64,000 nucleotides of DNA from assembly GCF_002224285.1 (NCBI RefSeq), contig NZ_CP022436.1, forward strand, positions 3,782,001 to 3,846,000, read 5' to 3'. This document shows, one piece after another, positions 8,393 through 16,888 of the stretch. The translations under genes were made by a program, and so were the position numbers. Each line of letters opens with the position of its first letter. The stretch's first letter is position 1. This DNA comes from Arthrobacter sp. YN (lineage in GTDB: Bacteria; Actinomycetota; Actinomycetes; Actinomycetales; Micrococcaceae). The notes under the pieces were generated by a model. It searched no databases and was not told the DNA's origin. It saw only the letters and a list, made by a program, of their open reading frames with translations.

Positions 8393-9760
8393 TCACGCGG
8401 TGAGTTCGGTGTCGATTCGTTCAAGATCGGCCACGACGGCGGCCCGCTTGGGTGAGCGGGGCGGCAGCAGCTTCAGGACGGCAAGGCGGAGGTCGACGTC
8501 GTACTTCGCCTCCGGCAGCTCCGCGTACTTGAGGAGGGAATCGACGCTGCCGTCGCTGAGCAGCGCCTCGCGCAGCAGGTGCGAAACCCTTTCACGCAAC
8601 TGCACGACGCCGGGCGCCTCCGAGCGTGGCAGGACCGCACCTTTGTAGATTTCCAGGGCGATGCGGTGGGCGCCTCGTTGCAGGCAGTTGAGGACCTGGC
8701 CGGAGTCGGGAAGCAACTCGACGGGCAGGCGATACGGCCGGGACTGGGGAACCGCGTCCGGGCTGAGCTCCTGGATCACTTTGCGGAGGCGCACCATCTC
8801 GGCCCGCAACGTGGCCGAGTAGCCGTCTCCGGGGTACAACTGGGCGCACAGGTCTTCTGCGCTGAGCCCGTCAGGGTGGCTGCCCAGGATGGCCAGGATT
8901 TCACTGTGCCGCGCGGACAAGGACACGGTCCGGCCGTCGATGCTGAGCAGGGCCTGGTCGCGGCCCAACAGTTGCAGGCTGTTGCGATACAGGGCATGGC
9001 TGGAGGTTGCGGCCGCGCTCCGGCGTCGAGGTTTCTCACGCACCGCTGCGGCCAGCGTCAGGCGTTCGATCCGCAGTTGCGCCTGGGCGGCGGCAACTGT
9101 TGCCTCCACCAGGGAGAGGGTGTGCGCGGCCACTGCGGTTTCGGTGCCGGTGATGTCTACGACGCCCAGCACCGCCCCGGAGTCGGGGTCGTGGAAGGGA
9201 ACCGCAGTGCAACTCCATGGGTGGACGGAGCGTTTGAAGTGCTCGGCGCCGGAGATCTGGATGCTGCGGTCCAGGGCGAGTGCCGTGCCGGGTGCGCTGG
9301 TGCCCACGGAAGCTTCGGACCAGTCGGCGCCGGCCACGAACATCATGCTTTCAGCGCGGCGCTGCATCACCGGGTCGCCGTCCACCCACAGGAGCCGGCC
9401 GACGTCGTCGCCCACCGCCACCAACAGGCCGCTGTCATGGCTGGGTTGGACCAGCAACTTCTTGATCACGGGCATGATGGTGGCCAGCGGATGCTGCCGG
9501 CGGTATTCCTCCAGCTCGTCCTGGTCCATCGCCAGGGGAGCCTCGGCGACGTCGGGATTGGCTTGCAGGCTGGCCGAACGCTGCCAGGACTCACGCACCA
9601 AGCGGCGGAGACCCACGATGTCCTGGGTGGTTCCGGGACGGGCGGTTCCCGTGGTTCCGGGACGGAGGGAGTCCAAGCGCTCGTGGCCCATCAGGGCACG
9701 CTTCTGCACCAGTGCCGCGGCCTCGCTGCCTGGAACAGGCGGATGGATTGGATTCCTCAT
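8393..9760 (-). CDS. GAF-domain transcriptional regulator of alcohol/aldehyde genes
   Basis: This 455-residue protein has the N-terminal half of AcoR-like activators: a segment around RLVRESWQRSA, then a GAF sensor domain (about residues 95-250, with FKRSVHPWSCTAVPFHDPDSG). The sigma-54 AAA+ domain of classical AcoR is absent. A C-terminal winged helix follows (about 290-360, LSARHSEILAILGSHPDG), resembling the OmpR/transcription-activation type. This design is common in actinobacteria next to acetaldehyde dehydrogenase genes. The start at 9760 has a GGGAG ribosome site. It probably controls the downstream dehydrogenase, adhP and DUF779 genes. Confidence 0.85.
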   Translation of the reverse strand: MRNPIHPPVPGSEAAALVQKRALMGHERLDSLRPGTTGTARPGTTQDIVGLRRLVRESWQRSASLQANPDVAEAPLAMDQDELEEYRRQHPLATIMPVIKKLLVQPSHDSGLLVAVGDDVGRLLWVDGDPVMQRRAESMMFVAGADWSEASVGTSAPGTALALDRSIQISGAEHFKRSVHPWSCTAVPFHDPDSGAVLGVVDITGTETAVAAHTLSLVEATVAAAQAQLRIERLTLAAAVREKPRRRSAAATSSHALYRNSLQLLGRDQALLSIDGRTVSLSARHSEILAILGSHPDGLSAEDLCAQLYPGDGYSATLRAEMVRLRKVIQELSPDAVPQSRPYRLPVELLPDSGQVLNCLQRGAHRIALEIYKGAVLPRSEAPGVVQLRERVSHLLREALLSDGSVDSLLKYAELPEAKYDVDLRLAVLKLLPPRSPKRAAVVADLERIDTELTA

Positions 9761-9842
9761 CGAACTCCCTGGTAGTCCGCATTAACAGTGCTCTGCACGT
9801 GTGGTGGGCGGGACAGTACGGTGAAGTCTAGTTCGGGGAAGG

Positions 9843-9905
9843 GAGTTTTTGTACAGCTGAGGCCCCTAAAGCAGCCGAATGAGGGCATCAGCTGTACAAA
9901 AACGC
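9843..9905 (-). repeat. Dispersed palindrome family 1, copy B
   Basis: Arms at 9843-9865 and 9883-9905 carry the same GAGTTTTTGTACAGCTGA start as copy A, with two mismatches between arms. It begins 4 bases after the stop codon of the ferredoxin reductase gene on the minus strand, again with the CCTAA side of the loop on the + strand left arm. Confidence 0.85.
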
Positions 9906-9909
9906 CTTG

Positions 9910-11352
9910 TCAGCCGCGGGAGATCCGGATCATTTCCTCGCGCGGAACAACTTTGATGCGCTCACGGACCACACCGTCGCCTTCGGACCCTTCACCGGAA
10001 TGCCAAGCGGCGCCCAGCGCAGCCTCGTGCGCATCCAGCCGGTTCCAGCCTTCCCACGTGGTGTACTCGATCCCGCGCTCCTCAAGGAGATCGATGATGG
10101 CCTGCGGATCCGGGTTTTCGGCCGGGGGCAGGTTGAGCCTGTCCTCGAGAAGGAAACCAATGGTCTCCAGGGCATCACCCTTGGTATGGCCGATCAGCCC
10201 CACCGGTCCGCGCTTGATCCAGCCCGTGGCATAGATTCCCGGCACCGGCTCGCCATCGGCACCCAGGACGCGACCGCCGTCGTTCGGTATGACGCCGCGG
10301 CGGGCATCGTACTCAAGCTCCTCCAGTGGGGAACCGTGATAGCCGATTGCACGGTAGACGGACTGCACCGGGTACTCGATGAATTCGCCCGTGCCCTTGA
10401 CGTTGCCCGTTCCGTCCAGCTGCATGCGCTCGAATTTGATCCCCGAGACCTTGCCGGGAGTTTCCGGCGAATCAAGGATCTCCACGGGGCTGTGGAGGAA
10501 ATGCAGGTGCAGGCGGCGTGAAGATGGCTGCTCGGATTCGGCGTGCTCCTCCACCAGCCAGTTGGTCATGGTGTTGACCATGGTCTTGATCTGGTTGTTG
10601 GACTTGATGGCTTCATCCGAGGCTTCGTCGAACTCGAAGTCCTCGGGGTACAGGACAATGTCCACGTCCTTGCAGTGGGACAGTTCGCGCAGTTCCAACG
10701 GGGTGAACTTCACTTGGGCCGGGCCGCGACGGCCGAAGACGTGGACATCGGTGACCGGAGACTTTTTCAGACCAGCGAAGACGTTGTCCGGGATCTCCGT
10801 GACCAGCAATTCCTCCGGGTGCTTGACCAGCATCCGGGCCACGTCCAAGGCCACGTTGCCGTTGCCGATCACCGCGATCTCGCGGGCGTCCAGCGGCCAG
10901 TCACGGGGAACGTCCGGGTGTCCGTCGTACCAGGAAACGAAGTCGGCGCCGCCGAAGGAGCCCTCCAGGTCGACCCCCGGGATGTTCAGGTCCGCGTCCT
11001 TGATGGCGCCCGTGGAGAAGATCACGGCGTCGTAGAAGGCGCGGAAGTCGTGGAGCGTCAGGTCCCTGCCATAAGTTACGTTTCCCAGGAACCGGATATC
11101 GCCGCGGTCCAGGACCTTGTGCAACGCGTTGACGATGCCCTTGATGCGCGGATGGTCGGGAGCCACGCCATAGCGGATCAGGCCGTACGGCGCAGGGTAT
11201 GCCTCGAAAAGGTCGATGCTGACCTCCACGTCGCCGTCCTTGACCTCGTTGGATTTGGTCAGGATATCCGCGGCGTACACGCCTGCGGGACCTGCGCCGA
11301 CGATGGCAACGCGAAGCGGACGTTGGGGGGTGGTTGCGGCTGAGTTGGACAC
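9910..11352 (-). CDS. fprA: Ferredoxin/adrenodoxin-NADP+ reductase, FprA type (copy 1)
   Basis: This 480-residue FAD enzyme moves electrons between NADPH and ferredoxin. Features are the N-terminal FAD Rossmann motif VAIVGAGPAGVYAADIL, the APDHPRIKGIVNALHKVLD block, and the NADP domain with IAVIGNGNVALDVAR (about 155-170). FVSWYDGHPDV and FGRRGPAQVKFTPLEL are hallmarks of actinobacterial FprA. A close paralogue occurs at 25135-26601. This copy stands alone, divergent from rarD, so its ferredoxin partner cannot be told from context. Confidence 0.94.
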   Translation of the reverse strand: MSNSAATTPQRPLRVAIVGAGPAGVYAADILTKSNEVKDGDVEVSIDLFEAYPAPYGLIRYGVAPDHPRIKGIVNALHKVLDRGDIRFLGNVTYGRDLTLHDFRAFYDAVIFSTGAIKDADLNIPGVDLEGSFGGADFVSWYDGHPDVPRDWPLDAREIAVIGNGNVALDVARMLVKHPEELLVTEIPDNVFAGLKKSPVTDVHVFGRRGPAQVKFTPLELRELSHCKDVDIVLYPEDFEFDEASDEAIKSNNQIKTMVNTMTNWLVEEHAESEQPSSRRLHLHFLHSPVEILDSPETPGKVSGIKFERMQLDGTGNVKGTGEFIEYPVQSVYRAIGYHGSPLEELEYDARRGVIPNDGGRVLGADGEPVPGIYATGWIKRGPVGLIGHTKGDALETIGFLLEDRLNLPPAENPDPQAIIDLLEERGIEYTTWEGWNRLDAHEAALGAAWHSGEGSEGDGVVRERIKVVPREEMIRISRG

Positions 11353-11469
11353 CGTTAGCCCTTCCGAAGCAGTGAGCCACGCCGTTGTTGGGGCGCGCAG
11401 ATTCCAATTCTAGATGTCCACCCCACGCCCGGCCGCCTATATGGCAGGAGTCACGGAAATTCACCAAGA

Positions 11470-12564
11470 TTGCGGAATATTGCGTGCCTGCGTGGTGTTG
11501 GCGACAATGTGTCGACTCCGGATCAGATAGCTGCCAGCTCTTCCTCTTCAAGCCAGCCCACGACGACGACCGTCGGGGCCGGCGGGCAAAGTACCGGCGG
11601 CGTCGGCAAACCTGACGCTGATGCCGGCAAGCCCGTGCGGAGCGAGTCGACGGCGGGAATCCTGTTCGGCATCGGCGCTTACGGCCTGTGGGGCCTTCTT
11701 CCTCTGTACTTCTTCGTCCTGATGCCGGCGAGCGCAGTCGAAATCGTGGCGAACCGGATTGTCTGGTCCCTGATCTTCTGCGCACTGCTCATCACCATCA
11801 CGCGGGCCTGGCGCGTTTTCGGTGCCGCGGTGAAGGACCGCAGCGTGTTCGGCTCCCTGGCCCTGGCAGCAGTCCTCATCGCCATCAACTGGCTCACCTA
11901 CACTTTCGGGGTCACCACCGGCCACGCTGTTGAGACGTCCCTGGGCTACTTCATCAACCCGTTGGTCTCAGTCCTCCTGGGTGTGTTCGTGCTGAAGGAA
12001 AAGCTGCGTCCACTGCAGTGGGCTGCGGTGGGTATCGGCTTCGTCGCAGTGGGTGTCCTGACTTTCTCCTACGGACAACTCCCATGGATCGCCCTGATCC
12101 TGGCCTTCAGCTTCGGCCTCTACGGTTTTGTCAAAAAGCGAGTCGGACCCAAGGTGGACGCCCTCACCAGCCTCAGCGTGGAGACAGTAGTGCTGGCTCC
12201 CTTCGCCGCCATCACCATGGTGGTCCTCGGCGTAACGGGCGTTCAAACGCTCACCACATTGGGCGCGGGGCACTTCTGGTTGCTGGTCGCCTCGGGTGTC
12301 ATCACGGCTGTGCCCTTGCTGTTCTTCGGTGCCTCAGCCCGCCGCTTGCCCATGACCACCATCGGCCTGCTGCAGTACTTCGCGCCGGTCCTCCAGTTCG
12401 TCGTGGCGCTGACGGTGTTCAACGAGACCATGACCACGGCCCGCTGGATCGGCTTCTGCGTGGTGTGGCTGGCCCTGATCCTGCTGACCATCGACATGCT
12501 GCGGACCACGCGGAAGAACTCCGTGATGAAGAAAAAGGCCCGGCTGGCTGCTGCGGGAGCCTAG
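11470..12564 (+). CDS. rarD: RarD-type EamA family transporter
   Basis: This 364-residue protein has a hydrophilic Ser/Thr/Gly-rich N terminus (about 60 residues) followed by ten membrane helices of the EamA/DMT fold. The block GIGAYGLWGLLPLYFF ... NRIVWSLIF and a later TVETSLGYFINPL-like segment (HAVETSLGYFINPLVSVLLG) are typical of RarD. The substrate is unknown; RarD was named from chloramphenicol sensitivity. The start is uncertain: ATG at 11470 or GTG at 11509 fits equally, and neither has a strong ribosome site. It is divergent from fprA. Confidence 0.88.
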   Translation: MRNIACLRGVGDNVSTPDQIAASSSSSSQPTTTTVGAGGQSTGGVGKPDADAGKPVRSESTAGILFGIGAYGLWGLLPLYFFVLMPASAVEIVANRIVWSLIFCALLITITRAWRVFGAAVKDRSVFGSLALAAVLIAINWLTYTFGVTTGHAVETSLGYFINPLVSVLLGVFVLKEKLRPLQWAAVGIGFVAVGVLTFSYGQLPWIALILAFSFGLYGFVKKRVGPKVDALTSLSVETVVLAPFAAITMVVLGVTGVQTLTTLGAGHFWLLVASGVITAVPLLFFGASARRLPMTTIGLLQYFAPVLQFVVALTVFNETMTTARWIGFCVVWLALILLTIDMLRTTRKNSVMKKKARLAAAGA

Positions 12565-12575
12565 GCGGACTCGCC

Positions 12576-12643
12576 GAGTTCGCGGGAACCCTGCCAAATC
12601 ACGCGGAAATTGCCCGACGATTTGGCAACCTTCCCGCGAATTC
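12576..12643 (+). repeat. Dispersed palindrome family 2, copy 1
   Basis: Imperfect inverted repeat: left arm GAGTTCGCGGGAA ... TGCCAAATC (12576-12600), right arm complementary except for an internal bulge (12619-12643). It begins 12 bases after the rarD stop. A relative follows the polysaccharide lyase gene at 15351. It may end transcription, though there is no U tract. The 300 bases between rarD and the lyase start hold nothing else I recognise. Confidence 0.65.
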
Positions 12644-12870
12644 GCTGTTTGGCCCATCACGGGCTGTGCAGTTCTGTTCATTTCTGTTGAGGGGGCCGGG
12701 ACTCGGACATAAGGTTGCGGAAACTTTCCCACCACGTCCATCCCTCGCCCTCAACGCCCCGTCGCCCTCCTGGCTGCTTGCTGTCGCGCTTCCCATCGCT
12801 GGGGAGACCGCCGTCGCACGCCTGTTGGGTGGGCTGGGCGCTCCGGGCAGCAGCCTTGAACGGAGCAGTC

Positions 12871-15312
12871 ATGAACTTCGCTGGAACCTCCATGAGCCGC
12901 CGAACCCTCTTCCGCACCGCCGGTGTTGCCGCCGTCGCGGGCGCTCTTCTTTCCCACGCCGGACCATCGATCGCCGCCACGGACGCCGGGCTCAAGGAAC
13001 TCATTGACCGACGGCGGCTGGTGCTCATCGGAGGCCGGAGCGCCGCGGACATTCCGGAACTCGCGGCGCAACTTGAGGGAATGGGCAAGACCGCCGAAAA
13101 GTGGTGGACGTCCATGGACAAGACTCCTGCACGTACGTCGCTGTGGAGCGACATCCCGCTGACCGGAATCGGACAGTCCACGGCAGCAACCGGCAACATG
13201 GGGCTGCACTTCAACCGGCTCTACGACATGGCACTTGGATACGCGGTCCCGGGCAACCCCTACGCAGGGAACCCTGAGCTGGCTGCAGACATTGTGGCTG
13301 GACTCAAGCTACTGAGTGACACCGCCTACAAGCCGTCCACTAAGGCAGCAGGAAACTGGTGGTTCTGGGAGATCGGTGTCCCCCGTAAGACAGTGGACAT
13401 CCTGACACTCCTCCACGCTGAAGTTCCAGAAGCTCTCCGCACCTCCTTGTTGGCAGCTGTCCGCTGGTTCGCTCCCAACCCGAATTGGCGCGGCCGTGCC
13501 ACATCCTTGGCGGAAACCGGTGCCAACCGCGTGGACAAGTCCTTGGCCTGCTGTATGCGGGGCATCCTTGACAACAATTCAAGTGAGATCGCGCTGGGCA
13601 GGGACGCCTTGAGCGATACCGTGCGCGGTGGGATCAACAGCGTCTTCACCTATGTCACCAGTGGTGACGGGTTCTACGCCGACGGCTCCTACGTCCAGCA
13701 TTCCTACCTCCCCTACGCAGGGACTTACGGAGTGGTGGCGTTGGCGGGGATCGCCGAGATCATAGCAATGCTCGGTGGAAGCACGTGGGCAATCAACGAC
13801 CCCAAGCGCTCAGTGCTGCTCGACGCCGTGGAGGACACCTACGCCCCGTTCGTATGGGACGGACGCATCATGGACACCATCCGTGGGCGTGCTGTCTCCC
13901 GTCAGCGCGAACCCGACTACGTCAGCGGCTTCGGGCTCATCTCTGCTGTCCTGTTGCTGGCACCGGGCTGCGACGAGCCGTACCGTTCACGGTTCCTGGC
14001 TCTGGCCAAGGGCTGGTTGGAACGCTGCGCGGACCAGAAACTCGTGGGGCACCCAACCCAAAGCCTGGCAAAGTCCCTGCTGTCCCTCGGCGTCCTGTCA
14101 GACGCCGCAGTGGTTGCCGCACCCGCACCCGTTTACAGCCGCATGTTCGCCGATCAGGACAGGTTGGTCCACCACCGCCCGGACTGGGGCTGCACAGTGA
14201 ACCTCTCCTCCAAGCGCATCGGCCGCTACGAGTGGGGCAACAGCGAAAACAACCTCGGCTGGTACCAGGGTGATGGCATGACCTTCCTGTACACGCGGAC
14301 CGATCCGTCCCAGTTCAGCGCTGACTTCTGGCCCACCGTGGATCCATATGCGCTGCCTGGCACTACCGTGAATGACCAGGTACGTGCCAGCGGCGCAGGA
14401 GCTGCCGGGACCGGAATCCCCCGCGCGTTCCAGGCCTTCGCCGGTGGCCTTACCGTGGAGGGAAGGTGGGGTGTGATCGGCATGGACCACCTCAACCACA
14501 ACAAGACTTTGTCCGGCCGGAAGTCCTGGTTCTTCCTGGACGACTCGGTGGTCTGCCTCGGCGCGGGCATCACCGGCACGGGAGGCACGGCAGTCATGAC
14601 CACTGTGGAGAACAGGTCCTTCGCCGCAGGTTCAGTGCCTGCTGTGCGGACCGATTCCCGGAACCGTCGGATGGCCCCCGGTGATGCACCCGTAGTCGTG
14701 AAGCGATCCGTGCACCTTGAAGGCCACGGAGGCTACGTCTTCCTCGATGGCCCAGGCGTTTCCGGGGCTCCTGAGGTTGCGGTGGTCAGCCGGACGGGAA
14801 GCTGGTTCGACGTCAATTCAGGAGCAGACACGGGTGGCACCGCGGATCCCGTCTCACGGGAATACGTGACCATCACTCATCGTCATGGCACAGACCCGGT
14901 TGCGTCCGGCTACGCGTATATGGTCCTGCCGGCTGCAGACCACTCCACCACGTTCTCCCAATCCGCCAACCCAGACGTGAAGGTCCTGGCCAACTCTGCC
15001 GAGGTCCAGATGGTGGAGGTGGCCAAGGACAAGCTGGTCATGGCCAACTTCTTCGCAGCAGGCTCCGCAGGCGGATACGCAGCGTCCGGGCCGTGCACGC
15101 TGGCCTCGAGGCAGTCCGGGGACAAGCTCACTTTGTCCGTGGCAGACCCGTCACGGACGCAATCCTCTGTACGGATCACTCTCGATGACTCGGCGTGGCG
15201 CACGCTGGTGGATTCCGATGCCGGGGTGTCCCTGGTGAGCGCCAATCCGCTGGTCCTCGAGGTCCAACTCGACGGACATGGCCACCAGAAGAACCTGACG
15301 CTGGGCAGTTAG
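12871..15312 (+). CDS. Exported polysaccharide lyase family 8 (hyaluronate/xanthan lyase-like)
   Basis: This 813-residue protein cleaves acidic polysaccharides by beta-elimination outside the cell. The start at 12871 has GGAG 6 bases upstream and yields a twin-arginine style signal (SRRTLFRTAG, then a hydrophobic stretch ending PSIAA). PL8 landmarks are an aromatic patch NWWFWEIG (162-169), proposed catalytic Asn219 in TGANRVD, His277 and Tyr286 in YVQHSYLPYAGTYG (the 9-residue His-Tyr spacing matches known PL8 enzymes), and RGRAVSR. The C-terminal half is beta-sandwich. The substrate could be hyaluronan, chondroitin or xanthan; sequence alone does not decide. No sugar-uptake genes adjoin it. 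Confidence 0.9.
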   Translation: MNFAGTSMSRRTLFRTAGVAAVAGALLSHAGPSIAATDAGLKELIDRRRLVLIGGRSAADIPELAAQLEGMGKTAEKWWTSMDKTPARTSLWSDIPLTGIGQSTAATGNMGLHFNRLYDMALGYAVPGNPYAGNPELAADIVAGLKLLSDTAYKPSTKAAGNWWFWEIGVPRKTVDILTLLHAEVPEALRTSLLAAVRWFAPNPNWRGRATSLAETGANRVDKSLACCMRGILDNNSSEIALGRDALSDTVRGGINSVFTYVTSGDGFYADGSYVQHSYLPYAGTYGVVALAGIAEIIAMLGGSTWAINDPKRSVLLDAVEDTYAPFVWDGRIMDTIRGRAVSRQREPDYVSGFGLISAVLLLAPGCDEPYRSRFLALAKGWLERCADQKLVGHPTQSLAKSLLSLGVLSDAAVVAAPAPVYSRMFADQDRLVHHRPDWGCTVNLSSKRIGRYEWGNSENNLGWYQGDGMTFLYTRTDPSQFSADFWPTVDPYALPGTTVNDQVRASGAGAAGTGIPRAFQAFAGGLTVEGRWGVIGMDHLNHNKTLSGRKSWFFLDDSVVCLGAGITGTGGTAVMTTVENRSFAAGSVPAVRTDSRNRRMAPGDAPVVVKRSVHLEGHGGYVFLDGPGVSGAPEVAVVSRTGSWFDVNSGADTGGTADPVSREYVTITHRHGTDPVASGYAYMVLPAADHSTTFSQSANPDVKVLANSAEVQMVEVAKDKLVMANFFAAGSAGGYAASGPCTLASRQSGDKLTLSVADPSRTQSSVRITLDDSAWRTLVDSDAGVSLVSANPLVLEVQLDGHGHQKNLTLGS

Positions 15313-15350
15313 GCGCGTTCCGGCGTCGTACATTTCGCGATCCCCCCGCC

Positions 15351-15414
15351 GAGTTCGCGGGAACGGTGCCAACACGCCCGGAAAGCTCCGGCGAACACGA
15401 CGCGTTCCCGCGAA
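15351..15414 (+). repeat. Dispersed palindrome family 2, copy 2
   Basis: GCCGAGTTCGCGGGAAC (left) pairs with GTTCCCGCGAA (15404-15414). It shares the GAGTTCGCGGGAAC..TGCCAA core with the element after rarD and again follows a + strand gene. Confidence 0.6.
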
Positions 15415-15430
15415 ATCTGCGCAGAGACAC

Positions 15431-15467
15431 AAGAGGAGGGCCGGGTACAAAACCCGGCCCTCCTCTT
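15431..15467. terminator. Bidirectional terminator between lyase and gabT
   Basis: A perfect 16-bp stem (arms 15431-15446 and 15452-15467, AAGAGGAGGGCCGGGT) with a 5-base loop lies between convergent genes, with AT-rich stem ends suited to termination on both strands. Confidence 0.8.
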
Positions 15468-15486
15468 GCGTGTGAAGTGCTAAGAC

Positions 15487-16842
15487 TTACGCGTGTGCCT
15501 TGATGGCTGCGGCGAGGACTTCGAGGCCGTCGAGCAGCAGTTCGTCGCTGATGACCAGCGGCGGGAGCAGACGGATCACGTTGCCGTAGGTGCCACAGGT
15601 CAGGATGATGACACCTTCCTTGAGGCAAGCGGCAGCAACGGCCTTGGTGAGCTCAGCGTTCGGTTCCTTGGAGCCGGGCTGAACGAGCTCGATGGCCAGC
15701 ATGGCGCCGCGGCCGCGGATGTCGCCAACCACGGAAACTTCTTCAGACAGTTCGCGGAGCTTGCCCAGGGCGAGCTCTTCGATGTGGCGGGCGCGGCCGT
15801 TGAGGTCGTGCTGTTCCATGGTGTCGATGGCTGCCAGTGCTGCTGCGCAAGCAACCGGGTTGCCACCGTAGGTGCCGCCGAGGCCGCCCGGGTGGACGGC
15901 GTCGAGCAGGTCGGCGCGGCCGGTGATCGCGGACAGCGGGAGGCCACCGGCGATGCCCTTGGCCATGGTGATGATGTCCGGGACAACACCTTCGTGGTCA
16001 ACGGCGAACCATTCGCCCGTGCGGCAGAAGCCGGACTGGACCTCGTCTGCGATGAAGACGATGCCCTTTTCCTTGGCCCACTCGGACAGTGCCGGGAGGA
16101 AGCCTTCGGCCGGGACGATGAAGCCGCCCTCGCCTTGGATGGGTTCGATGATGATGGCGGCCACCTGGTCGCCACCGATCTGCTTCTCGATCATGGTGAT
16201 GGCGCGCTTGGCGGCCTCGGCACCGGTGATCTCCGGGTTTTCTTCACGGAACGGGTAGCTCATGGGCATGCGGTAGACCTCGGGCGCGAACGGGCCGAAG
16301 TTGGTCTTGTACGGCATGGCCTTGGCGGTGAGTGCCATGGTCAGGTTGGTGCGGCCGTGGTAGGCGTGGTCGAAAGCTACGACGGCGTCACGGCCGGTGG
16401 CCAGGCGTGCAACCTTGACGGCGTTCTCCACGGCTTCAGCGCCGGAGTTGAACAGCACGGTGCGCTTGGCGTGGTCGCCCGGGGTGAGGCGGTTGAGCTG
16501 CTCGGCAACTGCAACGTAGCCCTCGTACGGGGTGACCATGAAGCAGGTGTGCGTGAAGTGTGCAGCAGCTTCCTGGACAGCGGCGACGACGGCGGGGTCG
16601 GACGCGCCGACGCTGGTCACGGCGATGCCGGAGCCCAGGTCAATAAAGGAGTTGCCGTCGACGTCGCGGATGATGCCGCCGTCGGCGTCTTCAACGTAGA
16701 CGGGGACGCCTGAGGCGACGCCGGCAGCAACGACGGCGGCGCGACGCTCGGCCAGTGCCTGCGACTTGGGGCCGGGGAAGGCGCCGTTGATGTTGCGCTT
16801 CTGCTCGATGCGGTACGAGAGTTCGTTCGCGGTGGTGGTCAT
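15487..16842 (-). CDS. gabT: 4-aminobutyrate aminotransferase
   Basis: This 451-residue PLP enzyme of fold type I, class III transfers the amino group of GABA to 2-oxoglutarate, giving succinic semialdehyde. Visible blocks are NSGAEAVENAVKVAR, FDHAYHGRTNLTMALT, the cofactor Asp in FIADEVQSGFCRTG and the PLP lysine in ITMAKGIAGGLPLSA. The start at 16842 follows AAAGG; the open frame to 16905 is an unneeded extension. It lies 46 bases behind an aminobutyraldehyde dehydrogenase gene on the same strand, so the pair converts putrescine-derived aminobutyraldehyde through GABA. Confidence 0.94.
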   Translation of the reverse strand: MTTTANELSYRIEQKRNINGAFPGPKSQALAERRAAVVAAGVASGVPVYVEDADGGIIRDVDGNSFIDLGSGIAVTSVGASDPAVVAAVQEAAAHFTHTCFMVTPYEGYVAVAEQLNRLTPGDHAKRTVLFNSGAEAVENAVKVARLATGRDAVVAFDHAYHGRTNLTMALTAKAMPYKTNFGPFAPEVYRMPMSYPFREENPEITGAEAAKRAITMIEKQIGGDQVAAIIIEPIQGEGGFIVPAEGFLPALSEWAKEKGIVFIADEVQSGFCRTGEWFAVDHEGVVPDIITMAKGIAGGLPLSAITGRADLLDAVHPGGLGGTYGGNPVACAAALAAIDTMEQHDLNGRARHIEELALGKLRELSEEVSVVGDIRGRGAMLAIELVQPGSKEPNAELTKAVAAACLKEGVIILTCGTYGNVIRLLPPLVISDELLLDGLEVLAAAIKAHA

Positions 16843-16888
16843 GGGGTGGTTGCCTTTCTGGGAAATTCGTACGGGTGGGGCGAACGCG

